From the NCBI GenBank assembly GCA_014706385.1, contig JACGZH010000010.1, positions 496,001-560,000 on the forward strand: a DNA stretch of 64,000 bases. Direction: 5' to 3'. Shown piece after piece: positions 34,917 through 46,436 of this stretch (within the stretch, counting starts at the first letter, position 1; every line of letters begins with the position of its first letter). Source of the stretch: Phaffia rhodozyma. Its lineage: Eukaryota; Basidiomycota; Tremellomycetes; Cystofilobasidiales; Mrakiaceae. A model generated the notes under the pieces. It searched no databases and had not been told where the DNA came from. It saw only the letters and a list, made by a program, of their open reading frames with translations. Made by a program: the position numbers and the translations under genes.

Positions 34917-37496
34917 ATGTTTCTGAGAGGGCGCAGCGTTTGTTCAAACAAACTCCCCCCTTTGTCTTGCCCGGTCCGCCCGCTTCGTCCGTTCTCTTCG
35001 TCCTCGTCGGCCTACAATCTTCTCCCATCCTCTCCTTCACCTCTTTCCGGGACACCAAGCCCATTCTACATCACTACCCCCATATTTTATGTCAATGCTG
35101 GTAGGATATTCATATAGTTTTCTTTCGTTAAAGTTACACACAATTCAAAAGAAGGAAATCTCATCTGCCGATCTCTTTCCTTCTCCGAAAGCACCCCATA
35201 TTGGACACTTGCATTCGATGCTCTTAGCCGATGTCCTAGCTCGTTATGCCAGGCTCGTTCAACCAAACCGAAGAGTCATCTTTTCTACAGGTACAGATGA
35301 ACATGGTCTTAAGATTCAAAACGCTGCGAAAGACAACAAGATATCACCTCAACAGATGTGCGATGCCAACTCAGCCAGATTCAAGGTGAGTAAACTATTC
35401 GCGTGCTCGTCTCTTGTTATTTTCGAGAGCATATCCAGAAATACCATGCGCCTTGTGCTTTGCGATTATTTTTGGTTCGGATGGAACAGGCATTGGCTAG
35501 CGCAGCCAACATCTCGTATACTACCTTCATCCGAACAACAGAGGATAGGCACAAGATCGCTGTACAGCACATGTGGGTGCGTCCGTTGTGTTCCTTCTTT
35601 TTAGGCGTCCCGTCTGCTTCTGCAACCACGAAGCTGATCTAAGTAAGTCGGCGTCTTGATGGGCCACCGCTAACCATAAATCACTGATGGTGATTCTTTC
35701 ACTCTAGAAAGAGCTCCTTGCCCGGGGACATATCTATAAAGGATCGCACTCAGGATGGTACGCCGTCTCTGATGAATGCTTTTATACTGAAAGCCAAATT
35801 CAAGAAGGCCCCGATGGAAACAAGGTGCGCAGATGCACATATACAAAGACGGTACACCCATATGCTGATACTTTAGCCAAGCATGTTGAATTTAGGTGGC
35901 TATCGAATCAGGTTCCAAGGTTGAGTGGTCCGAGGAGGAAAATTACAAGTTCAGATTGTCGGCTTTCAAAGAGCCACTTCTCAAGTGGCTTTCAGAAAAC
36001 CCCGAAGGTTCGTTTTTTTAGCCCTTCAGTCACATTTACGGTTGTTATATTGTTATTGTATTGTGTACGTCGTTGACTTGGAATGGAACTTCAACCTACA
36101 CAGCTATGCCGCTAAATGAGTACAGGTCAAACACCATGACGTACTTTGAGGATCTCAAGGATCTTTCTATCTCTCGACCATCCTCAAGACTCACATGGGG
36201 AGTGCCTGTTCCCGATGATGAAAACCATACGATATACGTCTGGATGGATGCGCTCGTCAACTATCTGACAGTTCTGGGATGGCCTTGGAAGGAGGGAGTT
36301 AATGCTGAGCAGATGGGTTGGCCAGCAGACTATCAGGTCGTCGGAAAGGATATCGTCCGGTACGTTTTTTTTCTCATGGAGCCTTCATGATAAACAAGTT
36401 TACTTTAGTATTTACAAGTATCTTTTCTCTCATTGTGTCCTCCTCAAAATGATCAACAGGTTCCATGCCGTCTTCTGGCCAGCTTTCCTCATGGCGTTGT
36501 CTCTACCTCCCCCCAAGTCGATTCTTGTACATGCTCATTGGACTCAAGATCAGTTCAAGATGTCAAAATCCAGAGGAAACGTGGCCGATCCGTTCAAAGC
36601 GATCGAGTCCGCCGGTGTGGACAGTGTGCGAGCTTATTTGATGGGCATTGGAGGTAGTCTGGCCGATGATTCAGGTCAGTCTGTGTCTTCTGTCCTTCTA
36701 AGATTTGAATTAAACTTAATCAACTCCGATTTTCTGTTGTTTGTGTCTATCTGCGCCTCTCATGTCGGATAACAAACATCGTCAGATTACTCCTATAGTG
36801 CCCTCCTGATGTTCCACAAGTTACTCTCTGATCAAATCGGAAATTTGTTGAACCGATTCAGCGGACCCAAAATCACGAATAGACTTCTCGATCCATCCAT
36901 CCCTGAATCTCAGTTGACGACATCCTCATCGTCGAATCAGATTCAGCTTGAGGTTCTCGAGGGAGAAGAAACCATAGACAAGTCATTGAGAGAGATCAGA
37001 GAGATCGTAGAGAAGAAACTGGAAAAGAACGAGATTTCAAGCGCCATCATGGAGATCCTAAGGGTAGTCGCTGAAGTGAGTAAAGCACCTAGACATCTCC
37101 TCTAGTCCAATACGAGATCCCGTCAAGAACCAGTCGTTTGGCAAAACTGATTCTGAAACCACCTTCTCATCGAACTACATCGCGCTCTATCAGGCCAACG
37201 CGTTCTACTCATCCCATTCTCCGTGGGCATCGACGACTGCTACCTCTTCCGTTGAACGAGCTTACATCTATGCATCCAACACTCTACGAATAACCTCAAT
37301 CTTGCTCCTTCCCATCCTACCTACAAAGATGGAAACTCTGTTGGACAAGATGGGTGTTCCGAAGGAAGAAAGGACTTGGGAGGCAGCCGCTTGGACGGGT
37401 AAGACCGAGCCTGGGTCCGTCTTGGCTGGCAGAGTCGACAGGGCAACAAAGCTGATGGGGAAAAAAGTCTTGTTCGAAAGGATTGTAGAGGTATGA
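34917..37496 (+). CDS. MSM1: Methionyl-tRNA synthetase, mitochondrial
   Basis: Class I aminoacyl-tRNA synthetase charging tRNA-Met, predicted in mitochondria. The start [20 protein letters not shown], then [12 protein letters not shown], is a Ser/Arg-rich presequence. The catalytic domain begins [14 protein letters not shown], spliced to [20 protein letters not shown], with the HIGH signature at 35197-35208. Next are [87 protein letters not shown] and [18 protein letters not shown] with KMSKS at 36557-36571. The helical anticodon-binding domain follows, ending [11 protein letters not shown] and a TGA at 37494-37496. There is no zinc-knuckle insertion, as in short bacterial/mitochondrial-type enzymes. 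About seven introns. It converges on UBA2 with a 97-bp gap. Confidence 0.93.
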
Positions 37497-37593
37497 TGAC
37501 GAACTTTTTTTTTTCCTTTTGCGTGACAGTGTGAAATGAATATGAGGGATGAGACAGAAAGAAGAGAAAAGGAGTACAAGGTAGCACATGAAA

Positions 37594-40500
37594 TCAATCG
37601 AGCATCTCAATCTCATCATCCACCAATTCAAGAACGTCCTCCCCACCTTCTACCTTTCTCTTTTTAGCCCTACTCTCACCCTCGATCAGCTCAACATCAT
37701 CGTCGTCATCTTCCAACGGTCGTTTGTGGTGAATAATCTGAACGAGTTGTTCAGATGTTTCTGGGTCAGAGACTGAGACGGGGGCGGATATCGGTTGAGG
37801 TCGAGTAGGAACATCGGGGAGTGGGTAAGTTAGAATGTATGGTTCGGTCGCCGTCGAATCGCTTCTAAGTCGATGTGAGATAAATAAAGATAAAGACCAG
37901 AGATAGATGCCAATCATCAAAGCGTTAGCATTTTTCTGCACACAACAAGAAAAGGGGAGCAAAAACAGAAAGAGGTGGGTCGGATACGTACAGTGAACAG
38001 ATTGCGAAAACGACGTTGTCATGTTTATCTTCTTCATCTTCCTCATCGACCACCGTCAACCACATCCCCACTTCGACTCCCAATTCTTTCAACGTCTTGT
38101 TTCCGTTATCCATCCAATCTGGATCATCATCCCAATCCGGCTCGGCCAAGAGCCTGCCCGCTTCAAACACACTCAATTTCGCATCCTCACCCCATCCCAG
38201 ACCGGTCGTCTTTGTCGATGGGGACTTGACGATCTCGTTAAGGATCTGACCAAGTGTGAGTCTGGACGGGTCACATGCTATAGGAATGTAGACATCTCTA
38301 CAAACACCACACTGAGGATTCGGTTTCTGAGGTCTCATCCGGATGATAGGTTGTGCGGGTCTAGATGTCAGGAAAACGTTGGCGAGCTCTTGATATTTGT
38401 TGGTGAGAATTTTGATGGCTTGGAAGCATAGGAGACCAGCTGTTATAGCATTGGTGGTGGCAATTGCTGGAATGATGTTCCCTGCCATCTCTACCTCCCG
38501 CACAAAGATCAAAGTGAAAGAAGGAAAGGAAAGTCAGTAAGCAGTCCTGAACACAATAGCGAAACACGCGCTTATATTGGATCGTTGTTACCCTTAATTT
38601 TAAATTTAGTCAGAGTCTCAATGGAGTAAGCCGTCGCTCGAAGGTTGGCAGTAGCAGCGACAAAATCCATGGTGTCCTGATCATCTTTGTCGAATGTAAG
38701 TGGAGTCGAAGGGTCCTTTGCGATTCGTGCTGCCAATTGTTCGCAACTAAGAATTGAGAGTAAAAAAGAAGTGTCAGCCGTATTTGGTGTAAATCTTCGA
38801 TTATATAAAGAAGTTTCCTAACGAGGAAACGAAGACAAGCTGTTCCTCACCTTTCTTTGAACAAAAGAACAGTATCCTTCAAACTGAGCTGTTTCTGATC
38901 CTTGAGAACAGTGGCATTCTTCTTGGACGTCACAGTAGTAGAAGAACTGCTATCAGATGGCGCGCTATTTGCTTTCTGGACAGTTGAGAGTTTGAATGTT
39001 TCGTCCAGAATACTGTCGTAGTCCAACGCGGTAGGTTTCACCCGTCCAGGAACTTTCCACATCTCCGACATGGACAAAAGGCGCTCTATATCGGCTTTAA
39101 AGACCTGTGATGCCAAAGAACGAGTATTGGAAAGAAGAAGGTTGTATCAGCGTTGGTTCGGGTGTTAAAAGACTGAATACGACCGCAAAGAGAAGAAGAT
39201 CAACCTTTTCAAATACATGCTTCGGCCCATCCGGTTCTATCATCCTCTTCCGAACCGCCCTAAACGCATTGGCTTCCTTCCTCAAGTTTTCAATCTCTGC
39301 AGCTGTTTTTGGGAAGGTAGGAATCGAAGATTTGAGATCGGTTTCAGCAAACAACGAACACACCAGAATAGGAAGTGTTATGTAGAAACATACCATTTTC
39401 TCCTTCGGCTTGAGCCTTGTCAAGTTCAGATGTCTCTCCCGCTTCATCGTCTTCTCCAAACAACTGGCTATAGGACCGAAGTTGAAATCAGTCTCGGATG
39501 TGCGACGCTGAAGAAGCCTCAGAAAAGAGAGGGAGAGAGAGAGAGACAGAGGAAAGTGCAAAGAGGACTTACACAAATAGGTAACTCTTTGCCCAGACTA
39601 TACAATGAATAGGAGTGCTAGGGGTCGAGCGAATTGTGCACACCGGAAAGGTCTTTGGGGTCTCTTTTGTCTGACAATCGAAACATTCCGTAAGGCCCTA
39701 TGTATGGCATAGAATTAATCAATAGAAGACACTAAGGTCAGCTTGTCGAACCAGACAGGAATAAATGGAGGAAAGTTGTCGGGATCTTGAGCAAAGACGG
39801 ACATGGATGATGGGTGTGACTTGACCGGCATAACCTGCCGTTCCGGACTCCAAAAGTGGTACACCAGCGCTGATACACATCTTGTTGACGTGCCGCCGAG
39901 CGTCTGTATCAAGACCGATTGCCGGGCGCATTCAGTAGCGAAAAGAAAGAAACAATAGAGGAGAAAAGAAAAATGTTCATTTAACATTCACTGTGAACAA
40001 AGCGATTGAATATATACCAAGGGGATAGAGAAACACGTACCCATGTTGTCCAGTGCTCCGAACACTATCCCAAACCGTTTGAACCAAAGGGCGTCAAACC
40101 GTTGTTCTTTTATGTTTGCATGATGTGCTTCAATGTCTACATTTGGGTTGAACTGTTTGGCGGTAGATGCTGCTACCAAAGCTTTGGGTTTCGATATATC
40201 TGGCTTTCGGAATAGGAATTGTCGGTTAAGGTTTGATAGATCGATTGTATCAAGATCGACCTGTTCAATCAAAGAGAAGGATGTATCAAGGGTGATGGAA
40301 AGAGGAGGAAGAAGAAGAAGAAGGCGATCAGGACATGGGCGCTGTACTTCAAGCTACTTTTGTAAAAACCACGAACGATGGTGATTCTGGAAAACCCAAC
40401 GAGAACCAAATTCTTGACTAAAGTAGTGTTGTTCAGACGATCACAAGGATGAAGGCAGATTCAGCTTCGTCTTTCGAGATCATGAATATAAGACCGAGAA

Positions 40501-40642
40501 CATCGAGGGCAACCAAAAGGATGGCGGACGTACGAAGCTCTGAACCGATTCCTCCTGCGCCGACAACAAGAATAGGCGTGTTCTGAACGAGCTCGAAAGT
40601 ATCTTTTCCCAAAAGGGAGATCGTGTCTGAGTGTCGACTCAT
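37594..40642 (-). CDS. UBA2: SUMO-activating enzyme catalytic subunit Uba2
   Basis: Catalytic half of the Aos1-Uba2 E1 that activates SUMO. It starts [20 protein letters not shown] at 40642, then [13 protein letters not shown], the nucleotide-binding loop. Further: [20 protein letters not shown] (about 40205-40265), [40 protein letters not shown], and [20 protein letters not shown] followed by [15 protein letters not shown] (39600-39680). The Cys in [10 protein letters not shown] is the expected thioester residue, and CFDC is half of the zinc site. The second zinc pair is in [10 protein letters not shown] (about 38305). A ubiquitin-fold-like domain covers about 38000-38240. The tail carries [18 protein letters not shown] and [13 protein letters not shown], stop at 37594. 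About eleven introns. The tail motifs look like SUMO-interacting sequences and an NLS (inference). Confidence 0.93.
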
Positions 40643-41271
40643 GTTAAATGGGAGATGGAAGACGATGTACGGAGAATTGTGCTCTGGGTGACGATCAAGT
40701 GTGTCTGGTCAGGGTTGTGTAACCCTTTGGTTACACGTCATGCTGTCCTTTTTATCGTTGCCATCGCTTGCTGCTAGGGAACTAAGCACAAAGAACATCG
40801 ATCGCGATAGCATATCACAATTCCATGCGTGTCCGCCTATTATGATAAGTGTGGTCAAGATGATAAACCATAGGGAAAGAAGGAATCGAGAGGGAATGAC
40901 GAGGGAGAGCAGAAGGCAAGGTTAGAACATAGACAAAATCAAAAGAAGTAGCCGATTGAGGAGGGTATATTCCGGATAGCCAGATGGCAAAGGATGAACG
41001 AAAGGATCGACAATCAAGAGACCAATGCACAAGGAAGAAAAGAGCGGTCAGAATATAGTGAAATGGCGAGGGGAGAAACCACTGGACAAAGAAAGAAGAA
41101 GAAGAAGAAGAAGAAGAAGAAGAAGAAGAAAGAGGGTGCGCGAATATATAAACGAATTATATATGGTATGATATAAAAGAGTGTCTTTGGTAGACAACGA
41201 ACGTAAGGAGAGAGATGGGATAGAGCTCAATTCTCAGATTTTGTGAATAAGTGGGGAAGGGAGAAGGCGAG
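40643..41271. other. Spacer between UBA2 and the LysM gene
   Basis: A tandem minus-strand spacer: promoter of UBA2 and 3' UTR of the LysM gene. It contains a GAA microsatellite. No gene is seen. Confidence 0.5.
41094..41131. repeat. (GAA)n microsatellite
   Basis: About twelve AAG/GAA triplets in the 3' flank of the LysM gene. Confidence 0.9.
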
Positions 41272-42734
41272 TTACTCCTCATCGCACCAAGGAAGCTCCT
41301 CGTAAGCATCCTGAGATTGTTTACGCATAACGTGAAAACAAATGACAATCAGTCTCGTCACTAGGCCCTAGAAGGACAAACAGACAGGAGAAGATGCGTA
41401 CAGCGGAAGCCAGGTAAGAAGGGCTGGTCTCGCTGGTGATGGTGACGGTCTCGGGATAAGCGATCGCCTGAGCGGCGACACAGAGCACCTCGCCAACGTA
41501 AATGTTTGTGCATCCGGTCTCGATCTAAAAAAGCGCGGTGACGGATAGCGTGTCTGATCAGACAAACGTGGGATCATACGAATTGTGGCCTGAGTTAAGT
41601 CAAAATATGCTGACCTGAGGGTTGTTCTTCAAAAGAATCGACGAATCGATAGAAAAGGCAGAAGCAATCTTGGAGCAGGTACTAGAAAATGTATCAAGAC
41701 AGGAATAACACATTTAGTAAGACAGCACGAAGGGAACATGCCAAAAGTGAAGAGAAATCGACTCACTCGCCAGACGTAACAACGTAGACGTCAGTACAGT
41801 CGGCGCTATCGGTTCCAAGGCAAAGCTCTTGGCCGATCTGGATTCGTCCCCAACAAAGATTACCCAAATCGACGCGCAAGCCAAGAAAGATGAGAACAAC
41901 AACGTACAGCATCAGTACAGAAAAACTGGAGGTAGATCTAGGAAGGTCAGAAGATCGAGAGAACAGACCTGAAGGTTAGAGCAGACGTCGTCGACTCCAT
42001 TGTTATCGAAAGAGAGCTGGAAGGTGGACACCTTGTTTTCCTTGGCTGTCAGGTCCAAGGATGGAAGGAAAAGATGGTTCGCGTACAAGGTCAGACTCAT
42101 GAGCGTCATCGAGAAAGCCGCGAGGAGAAAGAGCCGAGGGAAAAGACACATACAAATGGAGTCGCAGATGTCGCCTGTGGTGGATAAAGAGCACGAGAAA
42201 AGATAGGGACCAAAAAAATAAAAATAAAATGGACGCATTCAGGGTCTCGTCAGTCTCCAGTCAAGAGGTTGTGAGCTCGCACGCGACTGGACAAAGTGAC
42301 ACGAGCGCGATTGATGATCCGAGGCGACACGATCGCGGCCAGAAGAGGGCACAGAAGATAAGAGAGAGATTGGATGTATCTTGTTTGCTCCTCGAATCGG
42401 ACGAAACGCGGTATATTCTTCTTGGCTTTGTTGCATCAGAAACAAATACGAATCACCAGGGCAAAGACTTACCGGCCGCGACGGTGTAAGTCCTGGTGCA
42501 TCCAGCCAAGGCGACTGATGGACGATTAAGAAGAAGGAGACCAAGCGCATCAGACTCAAGTCAGCATGTAAGAAGACGATGGCGCACGCGGTGTGCGTAG
42601 AAGAGAACATAGAACAGTCCCCTAATGTGTTGTCACCCTGTACGACACGAAGACGGCCCTGATGCAAGATGATCGAAACCAAGGATGGACGAACCTGAGG
42701 CAAGAGTGAGAGCGGTGGCAAATGACTTGAGCAT
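41272..42734 (-). CDS. Small secreted protein with two LysM domains
   Basis: Predicted secreted chitin/glycan-binding protein. The minus strand starts MLKSFATALTLAS at 42734 and, after an intron, VALAGCTRTYTVAA (about 42470-42510): signal peptide then first LysM. That module continues GDICDSI, AKENKVSTFQLSFDNNG, VDDVCSNLQ and IGQELCLG across three introns. The second LysM starts CTDVYVVTSGE (about 41768), then TCSKIASAFSIDSSILLKNN and PQIETGCTNIYVGEVLCVA (41470-41690). Both modules follow C-x-Y-x-V-x-x-G-(D/E)-x-C ... N ... C-x-N-(I/L)-x-(V/I)-G-(E/Q)-x-L-C. A short tail ends DAYEELPWCDEE at 41272. Total length is about 165 residues with no membrane anchor visible. Very small exons (some under 40 nt) cut it into at least seven pieces. 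Such proteins can shield cell-wall chitin or bind host glycans, but the role here is unknown. Confidence 0.82.
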
Positions 42735-42945
42735 ATTTGAACTGAATGAGTGTGGATGGGTTTGAAATGAACCAAATGAGGAGGGAGAGTAAGAGTAAGA
42801 AAAAGAAGCGAGCGAAAGAAGAACAGCAAGAGTGAGGATCAAAGGTGGTCAGACAACGGATAGGGCAAGAGGAGCAAAGCAAAACAAAACAAAGTAGGAC
42901 GAGCGCCAAGAATCTGGGCAAGGGTGGTTACGATGTGACATACGT

Positions 42946-42951
42946 CACGTG
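42946..42951. promoter_or_regulatory. CACGTG E-box (GTCACGTGAC)
   Basis: Ten-base palindrome GTCACGTGAC, about 210 bp upstream of the LysM start codon and 640 bp from the tetraspanin start. Confidence 0.4.
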
Positions 42952-43179
42952 ACTTTGTTGGTGATTGATTACCTAACAAGGTACAAGGTTACTCGACAGA
43001 TCACAGTGATGTAACCCTTACCGTGCCGATCAAAACAACATGACGAACGACGACTGGCTGAAGCGCGACGAAGCAGCACGATGGCGACGACGACGACTGT
43101 GTTGTCGAGGGAACAATCACCAGTGAGCGAGACCGGTGGTGGATACAGACTTGAGACATAGAGGCTAGTACTTGCGCGT

Positions 43180-43235
43180 ACATATACAGACAGACATACA
43201 GACATACAGACAAACACAAACACAAACACACACAC
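43180..43235. repeat. ACAGACAT / ACAAAC simple repeat
   Basis: Degenerate tandem tetra- and hexanucleotide units, CAGACATA then CAAACA and CACACA. Confidence 0.75.
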
Positions 43236-43519
43236 CCACATAAATATAGACAAATCGGCAAGGCTGGCTTGCTTGTTTGCTTGCTCACCTGCCTTGACTG
43301 CGCAACTGGGGCCCAAGCTCGTTCACCCTTTTTCACTTTTTGCCCTTTTGCACCTTGCTCTTCGAACTAACATTCACTCTTTTCTCAATCCTATCAATCA
43401 CACATACATACTCTCGCTCTTTTGTCTGTTTGCGGACCTAGAAGTTAGATCTGTCTGTCCGTTTGTCTGCCTGCCAGTTTGTTGGTGTGACCCGTGTTCC
43501 GCATAATCGCCTTTCTTCT

Positions 43520-43551
43520 TTCTCTTCCTCTTCCTCTTCCTCTTCCTCTTG
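43520..43551 (+). repeat. (TTCCTC)n repeat in the tetraspanin leader
   Basis: Four to five TTCCTC units in a pyrimidine-rich leader ending about 40 bp before the ATG at 43594. Confidence 0.8.
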
Positions 43552-43593
43552 TCTCGCCGTCCTTCATATATAATTCCTAGCTTGCAATTCAAG

Positions 43594-45739
43594 ATGGCCG
43601 GACATTACGATCCTGCCCCTCAGTCTTCCCATTCCCATCAATCCTCCTTTTCCCAGGACGGGGGATCTTCCTACTCTCATCAGACAGGGAAGCTCGAATA
43701 TGGCTACCCGTCCAATCCAGAAAACGTCTATGGGTTTCCTCAACAGTCGGCATCGTCCCAACCGTCCAATCTGGGTTTTGCCTCCGGCACGTTTTACAAC
43801 GACCGGAACACAATCGACGAGGCAGATTCCAGCGTTTCCTGGTCAGGTCCGGACGGCACCACGTCTAGAACTCTTGGCTCTTTCTCCGAGTCCAGTCATG
43901 ATCCTTTCGTCCCGGGAGAACCTACTCCTCGGCTGAAGAGACTCGATCCGTCCTCGAGCGGCTCGTCCTCGACTTTATGGCCTCCAAACAGACCTTTCGC
44001 CAGCGGTGAACGACCCCTCTCAATCAACTACCTGCCCACAAAGTTCTCAGCCAGACATATTCCTGGACAGTACGCTCATCGAAGAAAAGTTGGCGGAGGA
44101 AGAGGTGCTTGGGCCGAGGTCTGTTTCCTTCTCCTTTACTGATTGTTAAACTCACACAAGGAGCTCGCTCGGCCTTCAAGAGAGAGGCTGATATAACTTG
44201 ACTGGGTGAATGAACAGCACGAGCACAGAATGCCGGATGATGACGGCGACTTGGATCCAGACGGTACTGATTCATCTGTCGATCCTGCTAGAAAGAATAA
44301 GAAGAAACCGAAATTGGTCTGGAACCGATTCAAATGGAGTCTCTTCACGACCAACACTATCGTAAGCCCCATCGATTTGGCGCTCTCTCTCTCTCTCTCT
44401 CTTTCCTTCTCAAATCGCATGCCTGCGGATATAGCAATAACAACTCAAACTCTATTGTTTTCTTGTCCGCTCACTCATCTTCACAACATCTGAACCCCTT
44501 CATTCGTACAGTTCATTATCTACTCGACAGGCGCCTTGATTACCCTCCTTCTCGTCTGGTTTAATATTTGGAGTCATGCGGACGTCGTCATCGTAGGCAA
44601 CACAACGCCCCTCGTCTGTTCGTGTTTCTTGCAATGTTCTCCTCTTCCTTGTCTTCCCATCTCAGTGTTGTGTCCTAAAGCTCGATTTTGTCCTTGCTTG
44701 CAGTATCAACGCTGGCAGCTGCGTTTTGTTTGTTGACCTCCTTGGTTGGCTACGCCGGGATCTTCCTCAACAACCGAGCCTTCCTTGCGGTCTACACCCT
44801 CATGTGCTGGATTTCATTCGCGCTCATCGTGATTCCTGGATATTTGACGTACAAGAATTATGCGTTCAACTTGGAAGGGAAGATCAACAGACAGTGGAGT
44901 CGAAATCTGGATGAAGATGACAGGCTACGAATCCAGGATTCGGTTGGTTTCTTCTTCTTTCTTCCCTTCGGATGTTTTTTGTTTTCTTTTCCTTGCTCTC
45001 TTCTCTCCGTGATTGTTTCTGTCACTGATCATCTTCCTTCAATTCTTCTGTTCCTTGTTGGCTTTTTCTACGAACCACTTTTTTGCAGTTGAATTGCTGC
45101 GGGTACTACTCTCCCTTCATCGAGGCCACCGTCTCTGCCACGTGCTACTCTCGATCCAACATGGTTGGATGCAAAGGGAAATACTTGAGATTCGAAAGGA
45201 CCGTTCTCAAGACGTGGTGGACAGTAGCGTTCTCTTTGGTGCCTGTCCAACTGTTGATCATCATCTCGGCCTTGTTGTGCAGCAACCACGTGACCTATCG
45301 ATTTGGAAAAGGACTTACTCCCAAACGATACCGATTGAACCTCGACAGTTTGGCCTTCATGATGGATGGATATGCTGGGTGGGTCGTCACAGTTTATGCC
45401 TTTTTGTTGTCGTACCTGTCTGATCGAAGAACTTGTGTGTTTCGTTCGAAATTGCTTTTTATCTGATCTAGCGAGATTGCAGCCGCTTACGGCCCTACCG
45501 TTGCGGCTGAAGCGGTCAACCGATCGTCCACCAACTTGGACCAACTTGTGCCCTCCGTCGCGTTTCGAGGCAGGGCGGACTCGACCACGGGCTCCTTCCG
45601 ATCTCCGTTCGAAACGCCCAACTTGAGCAAGACGAATCTGAACGAGGGCCACCAAATGGAGCGGTTGGGCAAGGAGGTCGACACGCCGCCCATTAGCGGT
45701 GGAAGGGATGACAGTGGGTGGTGCAAAGATAGGTCGTAG
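43594..45739 (+). CDS. TSP2: Tetraspanin, basidiomycete Tsp2 type
   Basis: Four-pass membrane organiser of the fungal Tsp2 group. The ATG at 43594 opens MAGHYDPAPQSSHSHQSSFS, then a long Ser/Pro-rich cytoplasmic N-terminus of about 230 residues ending PKLVWNRFKWSLFTTNTI. Membrane span 1 is FIIYSTGALITLLLVWFNIW (44512-44571). Span 2 is STLAAAFCLLTSLVGYAGIF with FLNNRAF (44705-44790), and span 3 is LAVYTLMCWISFALIVIPGY. The large extracellular loop carries the diagnostic LNCCGYYSPF (about 45090), then ATCYSRSNMVGCKGKYLRFE. Span 4 is WWTVAFSLVPVQLLIIISAL (about 45215-45275), followed by a C-terminal tail of about 135 residues ending at a TAG at 45737-45739. The CCG motif plus spaced Cys residues are the tetraspanin hallmark. 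Five introns. A long N-terminal tail is typical of the basidiomycete Tsp2 class. Confidence 0.87.
44384..44402 (+). repeat. (CT)n microsatellite in a tetraspanin intron
   Basis: About ten CT dinucleotides inside the intron at about 44361-44511. Confidence 0.8.
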
Positions 45740-46002
45740 ACCTTTTTATCTCCCTTTGTTGGTCCAAATATCAGAGTGTTTCATCTGTTGCACACCTATA
45801 CCCCTCTACCATTATGTTTCACTCGCCGGTTTTTTTTTGTGATAATCCTCTATGCTGTTTCAAATCCAAATCTGCAGACGTTCGCTCATCTCGTAGGGAC
45901 GCCTTCTTCCTCTTTTCTTTTTCTCCTTATTTTCTCATACATCACAACACGATCCACCGTCCACACGTTCTATGACCTTCTCTACTTCTTTTTCTTCTCT
46001 CG

Positions 46003-46040
<38 letters not shown>

Positions 46041-46436
46041 CCTTTTTCCTTTCATGACGGACTCTACCTCAGACGCGTGTCTTCTCTCTTTGTTTCCCGA
46101 GATGTCTTCAAGTTCTCCCTCTCTTATCGTATTTAACAAACGCATACCACTCCAATTCTCTTTCCTTTCTTCTTCCTCTTCTTCTCAATCCTCTGCCGTC
46201 CACCACCTCTCTTCGAATTCATTCAGTTCAACATTTCACTCTTGACTCGATATATGAATTAGTAGGTGGGTAGAGGGTTTTAGAATATGAATCATAATGA
46301 TATACAGCTCGCTCTACAAACTGGTTGTTATTTTTCTCCGTCTACCCGTTCCACTCAACCCCTTCAGCTGTGTTTCCCTTTCTCACAAAGCCACAATGAG
46401 AGAAAAAGAAAAAGAAAAAGCATATTGAAGAATAGG
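45740..46436. other. Convergent spacer, tetraspanin and mitoribosomal gene
   Basis: About 700 bp, strongly pyrimidine-rich on +, with a 33-nt T homopolymer at 46008-46040. No gene is supported; the frames here are Phe/Ser low-complexity only. Confidence 0.55.
46008..46040 (+). repeat. Poly(T) tract of 33 nt
   Basis: Uninterrupted T homopolymer, equal to poly(A) on the minus strand. Confidence 0.9.

Larger units (their letters stand above)
42735..43593. promoter_or_regulatory. Divergent spacer between the LysM and tetraspanin genes
   Basis: 859 bp with no supported gene. It contains a CACGTG core at 42946-42951, a run of ACAGACAT/ACACAA units (about 43180-43235) and a TTCCTC repeat (about 43520-43550) just upstream of the tetraspanin start. 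Confidence 0.5.

Noticed and set aside
41094..43551. Simple repeats at 41.1, 43.2 and 43.5 kb considered as a CRISPR-like or satellite array
   Set aside because: Units are 3-8 bp microsatellites with no unique spacers, in a eukaryotic genome.
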